From contig NZ_CP042968.1 in the NCBI RefSeq assembly GCF_001693515.2, forward strand, positions 7,224,501 through 7,288,500: 64,000 bases of DNA. Reading direction: 5' to 3'. Shown here in pieces: positions 33,907-45,077 of this stretch. Both the position numbers and the translations under genes were made by a program. The notes beneath the pieces are model-generated. The model was not told the origin of the DNA and did not search any database. It was given only the letters and a program-made list of their open reading frames with translations. How positions within the stretch are numbered: position 1 is the first letter of the stretch; each line of letters opens with the position of its first letter. This stretch comes from Bradyrhizobium paxllaeri. GTDB taxonomy: Bacteria; Pseudomonadota; Alphaproteobacteria; Rhizobiales; Xanthobacteraceae.

Positions 33907-34820
33907 CAATTCGCTCCTCCGAGCTGACGGCGCTGCATCCGGTCGTAAAGAACCAGCGGCGGCACCAGCAGAACCAGCAGCGCGACCGCGGCGGCGGCAG
34001 CGACCGGCCAATCCTTGTTGGTGAAGAACTCCAGCCACAATGTCTGGCCGATCATCATCGAGCCGGAGCCCGCCAAAAGATCCGGAATCACGAACTCGCC
34101 GAGGATCGGGATGAAGCAGAGCAGCGCGCCGGCGCCGACGCCGGGCAACGACAGCGGGAACGTCACCAGCCAGAACGCCCGCCGTGGCGAGGCGCCAAGA
34201 TCGGCGGCCGCCTCGAGCAGCGAGGCGTCCAGCTTGGAGAGCGTCGCATAGAGCGGCAGGATCATGAACGGCAGATAGGAATAGACGATGCCGATATACA
34301 TTGCGGTGTCGGTCGACAGCCACACCACCGGCGCGGAGACGACGTGCAATGCGAGCAGCACCTTATTGAGCAGGCCGTCATGCTGCAGGATGTTGATCCA
34401 GGCATAGATGCGGATCAGGAACGAGGTCCAGAACGGCACGATCACCAGCATCATCGCAATCGGCTGCCAGCGCTGCGGCAACCGCGCCATGCCGTAGGCG
34501 ATGGGATAGCCGATCAGCAGCAGGATCAATGTCGAGGTCACGGCGACGACGAGGCTGCGCAGATAGGAGCTGATGTAGAGGCTGTCGGAAGCGAGCAGCC
34601 CGAAATTATCCAGCGACAACTGCGCGAAGGCTGCCTTGATCGCGGTCCATCCTTCGGCAAAATCGAACACGGGCACATAGGGCGGCTGCGCGATCGCGGT
34701 CTGTGACAGGCTGATCTTCAGCACGAAGCCGAACGGCACCAGGAAGAACAGCACCATCCAGAGATATGGCGCGATGGCGGCATAGCGCGCCGGCTGTGCG
34801 AAGATACGGCGCGCGCTCAT
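33906..34820 (-). CDS. Spermidine/putrescine-type ABC transporter permease (PotB/PotH-like)
   Basis: A 304-residue permease with six hydrophobic segments. It begins MSARRIFAQPARYAAIAPYL; the EAA loop is LEAAADLGASPRRAFWLVTFP, and PVFDFAEGWTAIKAAF lies in the first periplasmic loop. ATG at 34818-34820 overlaps the ATPase gene stop (ATGA), so it is the second gene of a three-gene operon. It would form the channel with the PotC-like protein. Confidence 0.9.
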   Translation of the reverse strand: MSARRIFAQPARYAAIAPYLWMVLFFLVPFGFVLKISLSQTAIAQPPYVPVFDFAEGWTAIKAAFAQLSLDNFGLLASDSLYISSYLRSLVVAVTSTLILLLIGYPIAYGMARLPQRWQPIAMMLVIVPFWTSFLIRIYAWINILQHDGLLNKVLLALHVVSAPVVWLSTDTAMYIGIVYSYLPFMILPLYATLSKLDASLLEAAADLGASPRRAFWLVTFPLSLPGVGAGALLCFIPILGEFVIPDLLAGSGSMMIGQTLWLEFFTNKDWPVAAAAAVALLVLLVPPLVLYDRMQRRQLGGAN

Positions 34821-35992
34821 CGTTCCAGCACCACGCAATCATCGGGCGAAAACCACGCCACCACGCGCTGGCCTGCGCTGCAGGTATCGGTATCGAGCCG
34901 GGTGGTATTGGCCACCGACGAGCGCACCACCGCGCCGGAATCGAGCTTGATCTTGTAGATGGTCGAGCCGCCGAGATAGCTGACATCGGTAACGACGCCT
35001 TCGAGCCGGTTGATCGCCCGCGAACCGGCTGCATCCGGCGCCGGACCACGGTGCGACATCTTCACCTTCTCGGGGCGGATCGCGACCGAAACGACGGTCC
35101 TGGTGACGGGCTCACGCGGTTCGGCAACCACAATGGCTCCGCCGTCGCGGGTCGCAATCGTCAGGCGACGATGTTCGCGCGAAGTGACGTCGCCGTCGAA
35201 CAGGTTGACGTCGCCGACAAACTCGGCGACCCAGCGCGAGGCGGGCGCCTCGTAGAGATCGCGTGGGGTCGCGACCTGCTGCAGCCGGCCGGCGTCCATG
35301 ACGCCGATCCGGTTCGCCATCGTCATCGCCTCTTCCTGATCATGGGTGACGACGATGAAGGTCATACCGAGACGGCGCTGCAGTTCCATGAGTTCAAGCT
35401 GCGTGCTCTCGCGCAGCTTCTTGTCGAGCGCGGCCAGAGGCTCGTCGAGCAAGAGAACCTTGGGCCGCCGCGCCAGCGAGCGCGCCAGCGCCACGCGCTG
35501 CTTCTGGCCGCCGGAGAGCTGATCGGGTTTTCGTTTCTCCATTCCATCCAGCTTGACCAATGCCACCATTTCGGCGACGCGGGTATCGATGGCGGCGCGG
35601 GCCATCCCGGCGCGCTTCAGGCCGAACGCGATATTGTCCCGCACTGAAAGATGCGGAAACAGCGCGTAGTTCTGGAACATCATGTTGACAGGCCGCTCAT
35701 GCGGCAGCACCGGCGCGATGTCGCGACCGCCGAGCAGGATGCGGCCCTCGTCGGGCGTCTCGAAGCCGGCGAGCATCCGAAGCAGCGTGGTCTTGCCGCA
35801 GCCGCTTGGGCCGAGCAGCGCAAAGAACTCACCCGCCCTGATGTCGAGCGAGAGCCGGTCCACGGCGGGGAACGTGCCGAACTTCTTGGAGACCCCTTCG
35901 ATGCGGAGCAAGGGAATGTCGTCGGCCGCCGTGGCCGGCGCCGCTGATATGTCGATATTCGGCCTGCCGATTTCGGGCGATTCCTCGTTCAT
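34817..35992 (-). CDS. Spermidine/putrescine-type ABC transporter ATPase (PotA/PotG-like)
   Basis: A 391-residue ATPase. Walker A GPSGCGKTT, signature LSGGQKQRVALARSLA, Walker B LLLDEPLAALD, then the switch His in IVVTHDQEEAM. The last 120 residues form the TOBE regulatory domain (VAIRPEKVKM, VVAWFSPDDCVVLE). First gene of the operon with two permeases. No solute-binding protein gene is next to it: the upstream neighbour is a divergent TPR gene. Polyamine specificity is therefore assumed from family likeness. Confidence 0.9.
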   Translation of the reverse strand: MNEESPEIGRPNIDISAAPATAADDIPLLRIEGVSKKFGTFPAVDRLSLDIRAGEFFALLGPSGCGKTTLLRMLAGFETPDEGRILLGGRDIAPVLPHERPVNMMFQNYALFPHLSVRDNIAFGLKRAGMARAAIDTRVAEMVALVKLDGMEKRKPDQLSGGQKQRVALARSLARRPKVLLLDEPLAALDKKLRESTQLELMELQRRLGMTFIVVTHDQEEAMTMANRIGVMDAGRLQQVATPRDLYEAPASRWVAEFVGDVNLFDGDVTSREHRRLTIATRDGGAIVVAEPREPVTRTVVSVAIRPEKVKMSHRGPAPDAAGSRAINRLEGVVTDVSYLGGSTIYKIKLDSGAVVRSSVANTTRLDTDTCSAGQRVVAWFSPDDCVVLER

Positions 35993-36142
35993 CTCACCTG
36001 CCAGTACTGTGTGGACGGCACGCTAGCGGCGGATCGGCATCCGCTCAACCGGGCGGGCAGCAGGCAGCCACAATATTGTGGATGCCGTGCGCTTTGTCTC
36101 TGCTAGGCTTGCCCCTGCTTCTCGCGTCCAAGGACAAGAACA

Positions 36143-37452
36143 ATGCACCGGGACAGATACGACCTTCCACTGACCACTTCCTCCGAACGCGCCGCGGCGC
36201 ATTACCGCGACGGCGTCGACCGCATGCTATCGGCCTGGCACGGCGCCGAGGATGCCTTCGACAAGGCAATCGCGGAAGATCCCGGCTTTGCGCTGGCACA
36301 TATCGGACGGGCGCGGCTGCACCAGCTCAACATGGAGGGCGGCAAGGCGCGGGCTTTTGCCGCGCAGGCTCGCGAGCTGGCCGCGGGCGCCAGCCCGCGC
36401 GAAAAGAGCCACGTGGAAATCATGGCCGCGGTGATCGAGAGCAAGCCGAAGCTGGCCCTGACCGGCGCCGAGGCGCATCTCGATGAATATCCGCGCGATG
36501 CACAGGTGCTGTCGATCCTGCTCGGCGCATTCGGCCTCTACGCGTTCTCGGGCCGTCCTGACCACGATGCGGCAAAACTCGCGATCTGCAAACGCCACGC
36601 GCGGCATTATGGCGAAGACTGGTGGTTCGTTTCCTATCTTGGCTGGTCGCACACCGAGGCGGGTAACCTCTCCAACGGCCGGACACTGTCCGAACGGGCG
36701 ATGACACTGCGAGCTGCCAACGCCAATGCGGCGCATGGCCTCTCGCATGCGATGTTCGAGCAAGGCGACATGGCGATCGGCCGCCAATTTCTCGCGCAAT
36801 GGATGCCAGCGCATGATCGCCAGAGTTTTCTGCACGGGCATCTCGCATGGCACGTCGCACTGACCCACCTCGACGAAGGCGATCTTGATGGTGCGCTTGC
36901 GATCTACGAGCAGCATATCAAGCCGGCGGGCCGCCCCTACCCGCCGCTGAACATCTTCACCGATGGCGCCTCGCTGCTGTGGCGGCTTGCGCTCGCCGGC
37001 CAGACCGGGCTGGAGCCGCATTGGCGCGACATGGCCGCCTACGGCGAAAAGCACTTTCCGCAGGCGGGCGCACATTTTGCCGACGTGCATTTCGCGCTGG
37101 CCACCGCCATGACAGGTGGCGATGCGCTCCAGACACGACTGGCGCAACTCGAAGCGCGCGACGCCGACGGCAAGCTGCTGCCGGGCCGTGCGGCCATCGA
37201 GCTCTGTCGTGGCATCCGGGCATTTGCCGAAGGCGATCATGCGGAGGCGGTCCGCCTGCTCGAGCCGGCAATTGCCGAACTGACGCGGATCGGCGGTAGC
37301 CACGCCCAGCGCGAATTGTGGGAGGACAGCTGATCGTCGCGTACTTGCGCGCAGGTTACGGCGACAAGGCCGCGAACCACATCTCGGCCCGGCTCGACCG
37401 CCGGCCATCGGCGCGTGACGAGGCCTGGGCGCGCGCGGCGCAGCGAAACTAG
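36143..37452 (+). pseudogene. Tetratricopeptide (TTC38-like) protein, frameshifted near the C-terminus
   Basis: The frame from ATG 36143 (AAGGACAAGAACA upstream) encodes 396 residues of helical repeats typical of TTC38-like proteins (AAHGLSHAMFEQGDMAIGRQ, HLAWHVALTHLDEGDLDGAL, LNIFTDGASLLWRLALAG). It stops at WEDS. Adding one base at 37330-37331 restores LIVAYLRAGYGDKAANHISA through to a stop at 37450-37452, giving about 436 residues. The last codon overlaps the convergent cyclase gene in a shared CTAG. Function of the family is unknown. The break costs only the last 40 residues. Confidence 0.78.
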
Positions 37453-38465
37453 GCTCGCCGCTCGACGGCAAATACCTCGATGGCTGCCGCCCGGCCCCGC
37501 AAGCGAACCTCCCCCAGCGCTTCGACGACGAAGACTGGCTTGAGCTTCATCAGGCGCAGCAAATCCGCAGAGACCAGCAAATTCCGGCCGGCCTCCTTGC
37601 AGTGCTCCTGCAGCCGCGCAGTCACGTTCACGGTATCGCCGAAATAGGCAAGCTGGCGGCGCGAGCTGCCGCACTCGCTGATCGCCACCTGACCGGCATG
37701 CAGGCCGGCGCGGAAGCTCGGCACCATGCCGAATTCCTGCCGGTAGGAGTCAGCCCTCTCCGCGATGCAGTCGGCAATCGCGAAGAAGCAGTCGATGCAC
37801 CGTCCACCCGACATCCTGTCATCGAGCGGCCATGTCACGATCACCTCATCGCCGACATAGGCATGGACCTCGCCGCCATGCGCGACGATCGCATCGTCAA
37901 TGTCGAAGAAGAAGCGGGTGAGCAGGCCTTGCACGCGCAATTCACCCATCGCCTCGGCGAGCGATGTCGAACCTGCAAGATCGAGGAACATCAGCACGCG
38001 CGCTTCCCGCACCGGCGTCCGGTAGCGCCCGAGCGCCACGTTGAACAGCACGCGGCTGCCGACCAGCCGGGTCAGCTCGTAGGCTGACGTGACGAGCAGG
38101 GACGCGAAGAAGCTGATCGCCACGATGCCGGGAAACTGTTCGATCAGCCACTTCGTCTCGATCCATTCCCCGTACAGCGCCACTTGCAGGATCAGCGCGG
38201 CGACCGCGACAATGATGGCCATGGCCGCGGAGCGCACGGCCAGTTCCGCCAGCAGTGGCCATTTGCTGATCCACTCACTTCGTCGCGACGTGAAGTACAG
38301 ATGAACACCCCAGGCGGCCAGCGTGATGCCCATCCCATGCACCATGCTCCGGAGATAGTACGGCAGCGTTGCTTCGCTCGGATCGTCAATGAAATAGCGA
38401 TAGGCTGTTCCGCCAAGCAAGCCGATGCTCGCCAGGAAAACAGTCGGCCTGATCGCGCGCCGCAT
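37449..38465 (-). CDS. Membrane-bound class III adenylate/guanylate cyclase
   Basis: A 338-residue protein. Residues 1-165 hold about four hydrophobic segments; the rest is a class III cyclase domain. The first metal Asp is in [18 protein letters not shown] and the second in [29 protein letters not shown] is the usual transition-state region. It should make a cyclic nucleotide in response to a membrane signal. It starts six bases behind glpD and is probably cotranscribed. ATP versus GTP cannot be decided here. Confidence 0.85.
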   Translation of the reverse strand: MRRAIRPTVFLASIGLLGGTAYRYFIDDPSEATLPYYLRSMVHGMGITLAAWGVHLYFTSRRSEWISKWPLLAELAVRSAAMAIIVAVAALILQVALYGEWIETKWLIEQFPGIVAISFFASLLVTSAYELTRLVGSRVLFNVALGRYRTPVREARVLMFLDLAGSTSLAEAMGELRVQGLLTRFFFDIDDAIVAHGGEVHAYVGDEVIVTWPLDDRMSGGRCIDCFFAIADCIAERADSYRQEFGMVPSFRAGLHAGQVAISECGSSRRQLAYFGDTVNVTARLQEHCKEAGRNLLVSADLLRLMKLKPVFVVEALGEVRLRGRAAAIEVFAVERRA

Positions 38466-38471
38466 ATCGGT

Positions 38472-39938
38472 TCATCCCAGTCTTGAAGCGGCCATGAACG
38501 CTGCGAGGGCGTCGCGATCCTCAGGCTCCATGATGACGCCAAGCTTCGTCCGCCGCCACAGGATGTCATCCGGAAAACGCGCCCATTCCTTGCGCATGAG
38601 ATAGCGCACTTCGGCGCCGGTCAATTCCGGTCCGAAGGTCGGGCCGAGCTCGCTGCGCTCTTTGGCATCGCCGAGGATCTCCCTGGCGTTCGTCCCGTAG
38701 GCGGCGACCAGCCGCCTCGCCTGCTCTTCGCCGAGAAATCGCCAGCGCTCGCGTACCTCCTCGACCTCATTGTCGAAACGGTCCCAGGCGAAATCGCCGC
38801 CGGGCAGCGGCGCTTTTGCGGTCCAGCGCGCCGACATCGGATAGAACGGCGTCAGCTCGGAGACCGCCCGCTCGGCGCGCAGCCGCGAGGTGGTGACATC
38901 GCCACCGAATACAGTGAGCAGCGGCGCCTTGCCGCGCCCATGGTCGAGCATGATCGCCCCGTCGCGCCCGCTCGCAGCTGACAGCATCATGTTGGCGCCG
39001 GAAAGCGTGCGCACCACGTCGACCGTCTCGATCCGCTCGCGAAAATAGCGGTTCGCCGCATCGCAGAGATAGGCGACGTCACCAGCTGCCATCGCGACGA
39101 TGGCGGGGTCGCCCTTGAAGGCATGGCTGACGGTGCCGATCAGGGTAAAATCGCGCTCATAGGGACTGGCGAAGATCAGCCGCCCGTCGCTGTTCTGGAA
39201 CACATAGATGTTGTCGCTGTCGAACAGGCGGCGGACGATGATCTGGTCCATCTGCACGGCGGCGAGCTTCGGCGGCGGCACGCGCAACACCGTCTCGGCA
39301 ACGGACGGCGTCCAGGCGCCGGTGGCGTTGGCGACCGCCCTTGCCGTGACCACCTGGCGAAAACCGCGATCGATCGTCACCAGCCGCCATTCCCTGCCGC
39401 GTTCGGCCCGGCTGCAGCGCGCGCCGGTGTGAATCACCGCGCCACGCGCCGCGGCATCGACGGCGGTGAGAACCACCAGGCGCGAATCGTCCACGACGCA
39501 GTCGGAATATTCAAAGGCGGTGCCGAACGGCCGCTTCAGTGCATTGCCGATGGGATGATGGGTGACGTCGATGGTCGCCGAGGCCGGCAGGCCGCTGCGC
39601 GAGGCCAGCCGGTCGTACAGCAGCAGCCATGAGCGCAACTGCCAGTCCGGACGCTCGTCGGAATGGGCAGGGATCGCAAAGCGCATCGGGCGCACCAGAT
39701 GCGGCGCGATCCTGAGCCAGGTGTCGCGCTCGCCAAGCGCGGAACGGACACGAAGGAAATGTCGGCGCTCCAGCCCTGCCAGGTCGCCATGGATCAGCCG
39801 CGGCGAGGCCGACGAAGCGCCCGCGCCGAGATCGCTTTGTTCCAGCAGGATGACGCGCAAGCCACGGCCGACGGCGTCGCGCGCGATGCTGACGCCGTTC
39901 AACCCGCCGCCAATGATCGCGAGATCGTAGTCCGCCAT
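38472..39938 (-). CDS. glpD: Glycerol-3-phosphate dehydrogenase, FAD-dependent
   Basis: A 488-residue membrane-associated flavoprotein that oxidises glycerol 3-phosphate to dihydroxyacetone phosphate and feeds electrons to quinone. FAD-binding motif DLAIIGGGLNGVSIARDAVG at residues 4-23, SSASPRLIHGDLAGLERRHF next, and ATGAWTPSV in the middle. Length is normal for GlpD. The ATG at 39936-39938 is preferred to a TTG two codons upstream. No other glp gene is nearby; the next gene is a cyclase. Confidence 0.92.
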   Translation of the reverse strand: MADYDLAIIGGGLNGVSIARDAVGRGLRVILLEQSDLGAGASSASPRLIHGDLAGLERRHFLRVRSALGERDTWLRIAPHLVRPMRFAIPAHSDERPDWQLRSWLLLYDRLASRSGLPASATIDVTHHPIGNALKRPFGTAFEYSDCVVDDSRLVVLTAVDAAARGAVIHTGARCSRAERGREWRLVTIDRGFRQVVTARAVANATGAWTPSVAETVLRVPPPKLAAVQMDQIIVRRLFDSDNIYVFQNSDGRLIFASPYERDFTLIGTVSHAFKGDPAIVAMAAGDVAYLCDAANRYFRERIETVDVVRTLSGANMMLSAASGRDGAIMLDHGRGKAPLLTVFGGDVTTSRLRAERAVSELTPFYPMSARWTAKAPLPGGDFAWDRFDNEVEEVRERWRFLGEEQARRLVAAYGTNAREILGDAKERSELGPTFGPELTGAEVRYLMRKEWARFPDDILWRRTKLGVIMEPEDRDALAAFMAASRLG

Positions 39939-40048
39939 ACGCAAGGTGACTGTAGAGAAACTGATTTCACTACACTAGGTCATGATGGCCAAAAGTGGAT
40001 GTCACTCCTGGAAATCGTGTCGGGGGATGAAACGCGCGGCCGCCGCTC

Positions 40049-40172
40049 TCGAGCCTTTTCCGTTCCGATGGAATCGGAACGGGGCTCTAATTTTTGTTTT
40101 GACGCGCTTTCTTGACGCGAACCGGTCTCCACCCCGGATCAAGTCCGGGGCAGGCTTTCGCTGGAAAACGCT

Positions 40173-40174
<2 letters not shown>
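40049..40174. repeat. Dispersed intergenic repeat, copy B (long form)
   Basis: A mosaic element between glpD and the ABC-F gene. It contains a perfect hairpin at 40061-40081 (CGTTCCGAT / ATCGGAACG), the TTTGTTTTGACGCG...ACGCGAACCGG core shared with copy A near 14.4 kb, an inner hairpin (CCCCGGA / TCCGGGG, about 40132-40150) missing from copy A, and the shared end GAAAACGCTTT. The right end touches the stop of the ABC-F gene and may act as its terminator. Confidence 0.72.
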
Positions 40175-41700
<1,526 letters not shown>

Positions 41701-41897
41701 GATCGTTCCCTGGTCTTGCCGGCGACGGCGACGTCCGGGGCATGCAGCCATCATCGGACGTGGCGTCGGAGCGCGGCGAGCTACGGAAAATGCAGGCGCG
41801 AACGATCAGACGTTCGACGTCGCATTGTCACGAGGGGCAGACCAGGGAGAGATTTACGAAAGGTCTCTGGTCAGCCCTGCAAACGCATTTGCAGGGC
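41701..41897 (-). promoter_or_regulatory. Attenuator-like RNA leader with three competing helices
   Basis: On the minus-strand transcript, segment 1 and 2 form a perfect 10-pair hairpin (plus coordinates 41874-41897; arms GCCCTGCAAA and TTTGCAGGGC). Segment 2 and the bases after the leader stop (41864-41877) can instead pair with segment 3 (41835-41848): 12 of 14 positions match. Segment 3 (41839-41848) is also a perfect 10-base complement of segment 4 (41707-41716), which contains the AGGGA ribosome-binding site of the ABC-F gene. The 1:2, 2:3, 3:4 order is that of ermC-type attenuators. Confidence 0.7.
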
Positions 41898-41942
41898 GTT
41901 GACGGGACCGCGCCGGCGATAGTGGTGGAAAAATGTCGTCAC
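41871..41942 (-). CDS. 23-codon leader peptide upstream of the ABC-F gene
   Basis: The ORF starts with a GTG at 41940-41942. A strong AAAGGAGGG sits eight bases before it. The peptide opens MTTFFHHYRRRGPVNA and ends LQMRLQG, then TGA at 41871-41873. The last eight codons lie in a perfect hairpin, and the stop lies in the next helix. It has no homology that I recognise. The three-Arg run before Gly-Pro is the sort of sequence on which ribosomes can pause. Function as a translation sensor is inferred from the RNA layout. A longer overlapping frame starting in the region has no ribosome site. Confidence 0.65.
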   Translation of the reverse strand: MTTFFHHYRRRGPVNALQMRLQG

Positions 41943-42052
41943 CGCGCAGCCCTCCTTTCTCGATCAGGTAGGCCGCTAAACTAACCGGGGCTGCCATCGA
42001 AGGCAAGAAGGCCCGGTCGACCTCACATTCGAACTGCCCGCGAGGTCACGCG

Positions 42053-42080
42053 GCCGTTGGCATCATGCCGTTGGCATCAT
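42053..42080. repeat. Perfect tandem duplication of 14 bases
   Basis: GCCGTTGGCATCAT occurs twice in direct contact, 34 bases past the 5' side of the GGDEF-EAL gene stop codon. It lies between that gene and the ABC-F leader. No function is evident. Confidence 0.85.
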
Positions 42081-42114
42081 GGTGGTGCGCACCGGGTGAC
42101 AGAGATTAGAGAAA

Positions 42115-44820
42115 TCAGGCGCTGGCGAGCTTGCGCTCGGTCTCGACGTCGTTGGCGGCGCTACGGCCGACCAGCGCGGCGTAGTGCCCGATCGGCTGGG
42201 GCTTGCCGAGCAAAAAGCCCTGCACGGCGTCGCAGCCCTCGTCCGCGAGGAAGCTGAGCTGTTCCTGGGTCTCCACGCCTTCGGCGACGATCGACATTTC
42301 GAGGCCGTGGCCGAGGTCGATGACGGCGCGAACGATCGCCGCCGATTGCGGGTTGCGCCCGAGATTCATGACAAAGGCGCGGTCGATCTTGATCTTGTCG
42401 AACGGGAACGCCTGCAGATAGCTCAACGAGGAATAGCCGGAACCGAAATCGTCCATCGAGATCCGCACGCCGAGCGACTTCAACCGCCGCAGCAAGGCGA
42501 GACCGCGGTCGAAATCCTCGATCAGCACGCCTTCGGTGATTTCGAGTTCGAGCCGGTCGGGCGCCAGCCCCGTCTCGAGCAGGATCGAATGCACCAGGCT
42601 GACGACGTCGCCATGCATGAACTGCGCCGGCGACAGGTTGACGGCGATCTGCATCGGCACCGGCCAGGAGGCCGCCTCGCGGCAAGCCTCGCGCAGGATC
42701 CAGACGCCCATCTCGACGATCAGGCCGCTTTCTTCGGCGAGGGGAATGAATTCGCCCGGTGATACGAAACCGCGCACCGGATGGATCCAGCGCGCCAGTG
42801 CCTCGAAGCCGATCACCTTGCTGCTGCCAATCGTCGGGCCGGCTGCTGCCTGCGGCTGGTAATACAGCGACAATTCGCCGTTCCGGATCGCCATCGAGAG
42901 GTCCTGGTGCAGCACGCGGCGGTCGCGGATCTGCTGGTCCATCTCCGGCTCGAAGACGCTGATCGAGCCGCGCGATTTCTGCTTGGCGCGAAACAGCGCC
43001 GCGCCGGAATTAGCGAGCAGCGATGCAGCGTCCGAGCCGTTATGCGGGAATACCGAGATGCCGGTCGTGACACCGGTCCGCACCGACTTGCCGTCGATCA
43101 CGAATTCGTCCGACAGGGTTTGCGCGAGCTTTTCGGCGAGCGCCTTGCCCGCCTCCGGCTGCTTGCCGTCGATGATCAGGCCGAACTCGTCGCCGGACAG
43201 ACGCGCCACCACGCCGCCGCGGGCGCAGGCCTGGATGCGGCCGGCGACCTCGACCAGGAGCTTGTCGCCCATCGCGTGGCCGAACACGTCGTTGATTTCC
43301 TTCAGGCCGTCGAGGTCGACGCATAGCACCGCGAATTCCTCGTCGGTGCCGGCGCAAGCCTCGATCATCTGAGCCAGCGCCTGCAGGAAGGCGGCGCGGT
43401 TCGGCAGGTCCGTCAGGCCGTCATGATAGGCCATATGCGCCATCCGCGATTCGGTCTGGCGGCGGTCGGTGACGTCCTCATGGGTCTTGATCAGATATTG
43501 CGGCTCGCCGGCCTCGTCGAGAACCGTCATGCGGCGGGTCAGGAACAGCCGCAGTCCGTCCTTGGTGGAGATCGGGTGCTCTTCGGTCAGCAGGCCGCGC
43601 TTCTTGATCGCGGCCTCGTCGCGCGCGATGATCAGCTTGGCCTCGCGCGGATTGAAAATGTCGGCGGCGGTCAGGCCGGTGGCGTCCTCGCGGCGGCGAT
43701 TGAGAATGGTCTCGGCGCTGCGGTTGGCGAGCAAATAGCGCCCGTCGCTGACGCGCTCGACGATCAGCGACACCGGGATGTTGTCGACCACCAGTTCCAG
43801 GAATTTCTTGGTGTTTTCGAGTTCGCGCGACAGCGACCGCCGGTCGGTGACATCGTCGAACAGCGTGATCAGGAATTCCGGCTTGTTGTTCTCGTTGCGC
43901 GCGACCACGCGGTTGGAAGAGAGAACGCGCTCGTCGTCGCCGCGTTCGACGCTGTATTCGCTGCGGTGATAGCCCTCCGGCGCGGTCAGCGCCGCCTGGT
44001 CCGCGATCTCGATGCGCTTCGCGGTTTCTGGCCGGAAGATCTCGTCGGCGCGCTTGCCGACGATGTGATCGCGGGAGAAACGCGAAAAGCGCTCGAACGC
44101 GCGGTTGGCAAAGATATAGCGTCCGTCCTCGATGTTCTTGGCGGCGACGCAGACCGGAACGTTGTCGAGCACCGATTCCAGGAACTTGGTGGTCGATGCC
44201 AGCTTGCGCGAGAGCTGGCGCTGCTCGGTGCAGTCCTCGTGCGTTCCGATCGTGCCGCCATTGGGCAGGCGGAAGATCTTCGACAGCACCGATCGGCCGC
44301 CCGGCAGTTCGGTGATGACGCCTTCGGGGCGGCGGGCCAACTCGCCGAACTCCTCGACGGTGATATTGAGCAAGCCCCGCGCACGCCGCAATTCGAGCAG
44401 TTCGCGGCCGGTCATGCGGCTCGAAATCTCGGCGCGGCTGAGCCCGTACATTTCGAGAAAGCGGTCGTTGCAGAAGACCACGCGGTTTTGCGCGTTGGTC
44501 ATCATCACACCCTGGTTCAGATTGTTGAGCGCCGAGCTGATGAAGGCGCTGCGCTGCATTTGCGCGCTCTTCGCCCCGCGCAACGCCGCCAAAATCCAGA
44601 TGCCGATCGCAGCCAGGAACGAGACGACGACTACCCCGCCGATCAGGAACTCCCACACCCGATTGGGATCGAATTCGCCGATATAGCTCGCCGGCGCAAA
44701 GCCCGCGGACGGCCCGGCGCCCCACGCGATTCCGCACGGCATGGCCGTGGCGAGCAGACAGACGAGGGCCTGCGCCGGAATCGAATTCTTCCGTCCTGCC
44801 CGCCAGTTCCTGTCAGCCAT
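42115..44820 (-). CDS. Membrane PAS-PAS-PAS-GGDEF-EAL cyclic di-GMP protein
   Basis: A 901-residue inner-membrane protein. Two hydrophobic segments lie at about 17-34 and 57-79. Three PAS domains follow (about 90-205, 215-335, 340-455). The GGDEF domain (about 460-630) has RLSGDEFGLII, where SGDEF replaces GGDEF; this variant can be active. The EAL domain (about 640-890) has GFEALARWIHP, LELEITEGVLIED and the loop 6 MDDFGSGYSSLSYL, so the phosphodiesterase half looks complete. It should adjust cyclic di-GMP in response to redox or ligand signals. Single gene. Confidence 0.92.
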   Translation of the reverse strand: MADRNWRAGRKNSIPAQALVCLLATAMPCGIAWGAGPSAGFAPASYIGEFDPNRVWEFLIGGVVVVSFLAAIGIWILAALRGAKSAQMQRSAFISSALNNLNQGVMMTNAQNRVVFCNDRFLEMYGLSRAEISSRMTGRELLELRRARGLLNITVEEFGELARRPEGVITELPGGRSVLSKIFRLPNGGTIGTHEDCTEQRQLSRKLASTTKFLESVLDNVPVCVAAKNIEDGRYIFANRAFERFSRFSRDHIVGKRADEIFRPETAKRIEIADQAALTAPEGYHRSEYSVERGDDERVLSSNRVVARNENNKPEFLITLFDDVTDRRSLSRELENTKKFLELVVDNIPVSLIVERVSDGRYLLANRSAETILNRRREDATGLTAADIFNPREAKLIIARDEAAIKKRGLLTEEHPISTKDGLRLFLTRRMTVLDEAGEPQYLIKTHEDVTDRRQTESRMAHMAYHDGLTDLPNRAAFLQALAQMIEACAGTDEEFAVLCVDLDGLKEINDVFGHAMGDKLLVEVAGRIQACARGGVVARLSGDEFGLIIDGKQPEAGKALAEKLAQTLSDEFVIDGKSVRTGVTTGISVFPHNGSDAASLLANSGAALFRAKQKSRGSISVFEPEMDQQIRDRRVLHQDLSMAIRNGELSLYYQPQAAAGPTIGSSKVIGFEALARWIHPVRGFVSPGEFIPLAEESGLIVEMGVWILREACREAASWPVPMQIAVNLSPAQFMHGDVVSLVHSILLETGLAPDRLELEITEGVLIEDFDRGLALLRRLKSLGVRISMDDFGSGYSSLSYLQAFPFDKIKIDRAFVMNLGRNPQSAAIVRAVIDLGHGLEMSIVAEGVETQEQLSFLADEGCDAVQGFLLGKPQPIGHYAALVGRSAANDVETERKLASA

Positions 44821-45077
44821 TACCGCCCCGAGGTTTGCGGGCGGAGTGTCTGGCTTGACGGGTTTGGATCGGGTAAACGCCTACCCGTGCAATTCTAAAA
44901 TATGACCCAAATTACGGCAATTGGCCTGACATGATTAATGCTTTACTAACGGGACTGCGTCGGCGGCGTATGTCGAGAAAAACCAACGGGTTGTTCGACG
45001 GCTTCAACGGACGAAGCTGTCATCACCGAGCGTGGCAAGCGCCGACTCCCGCGCCAGATTTCCGGGCCTGAAGCAGC

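Noticed and set aside
33907..34323. N-terminal extension of the PotC-like permease
   Set aside because: It lies wholly inside the PotB-like gene in another frame. The TGATG overlap with its own Shine-Dalgarno at 33906 gives the true start.
41857..42000. 47-codon overlapping ORF (starts MAAPVSLAAYLIEKGGL) in the ABC-F leader
   Set aside because: No ribosome-binding site before its ATG, while the GTG ORF in the other frame has a strong one at the right distance. It may still be translated weakly.
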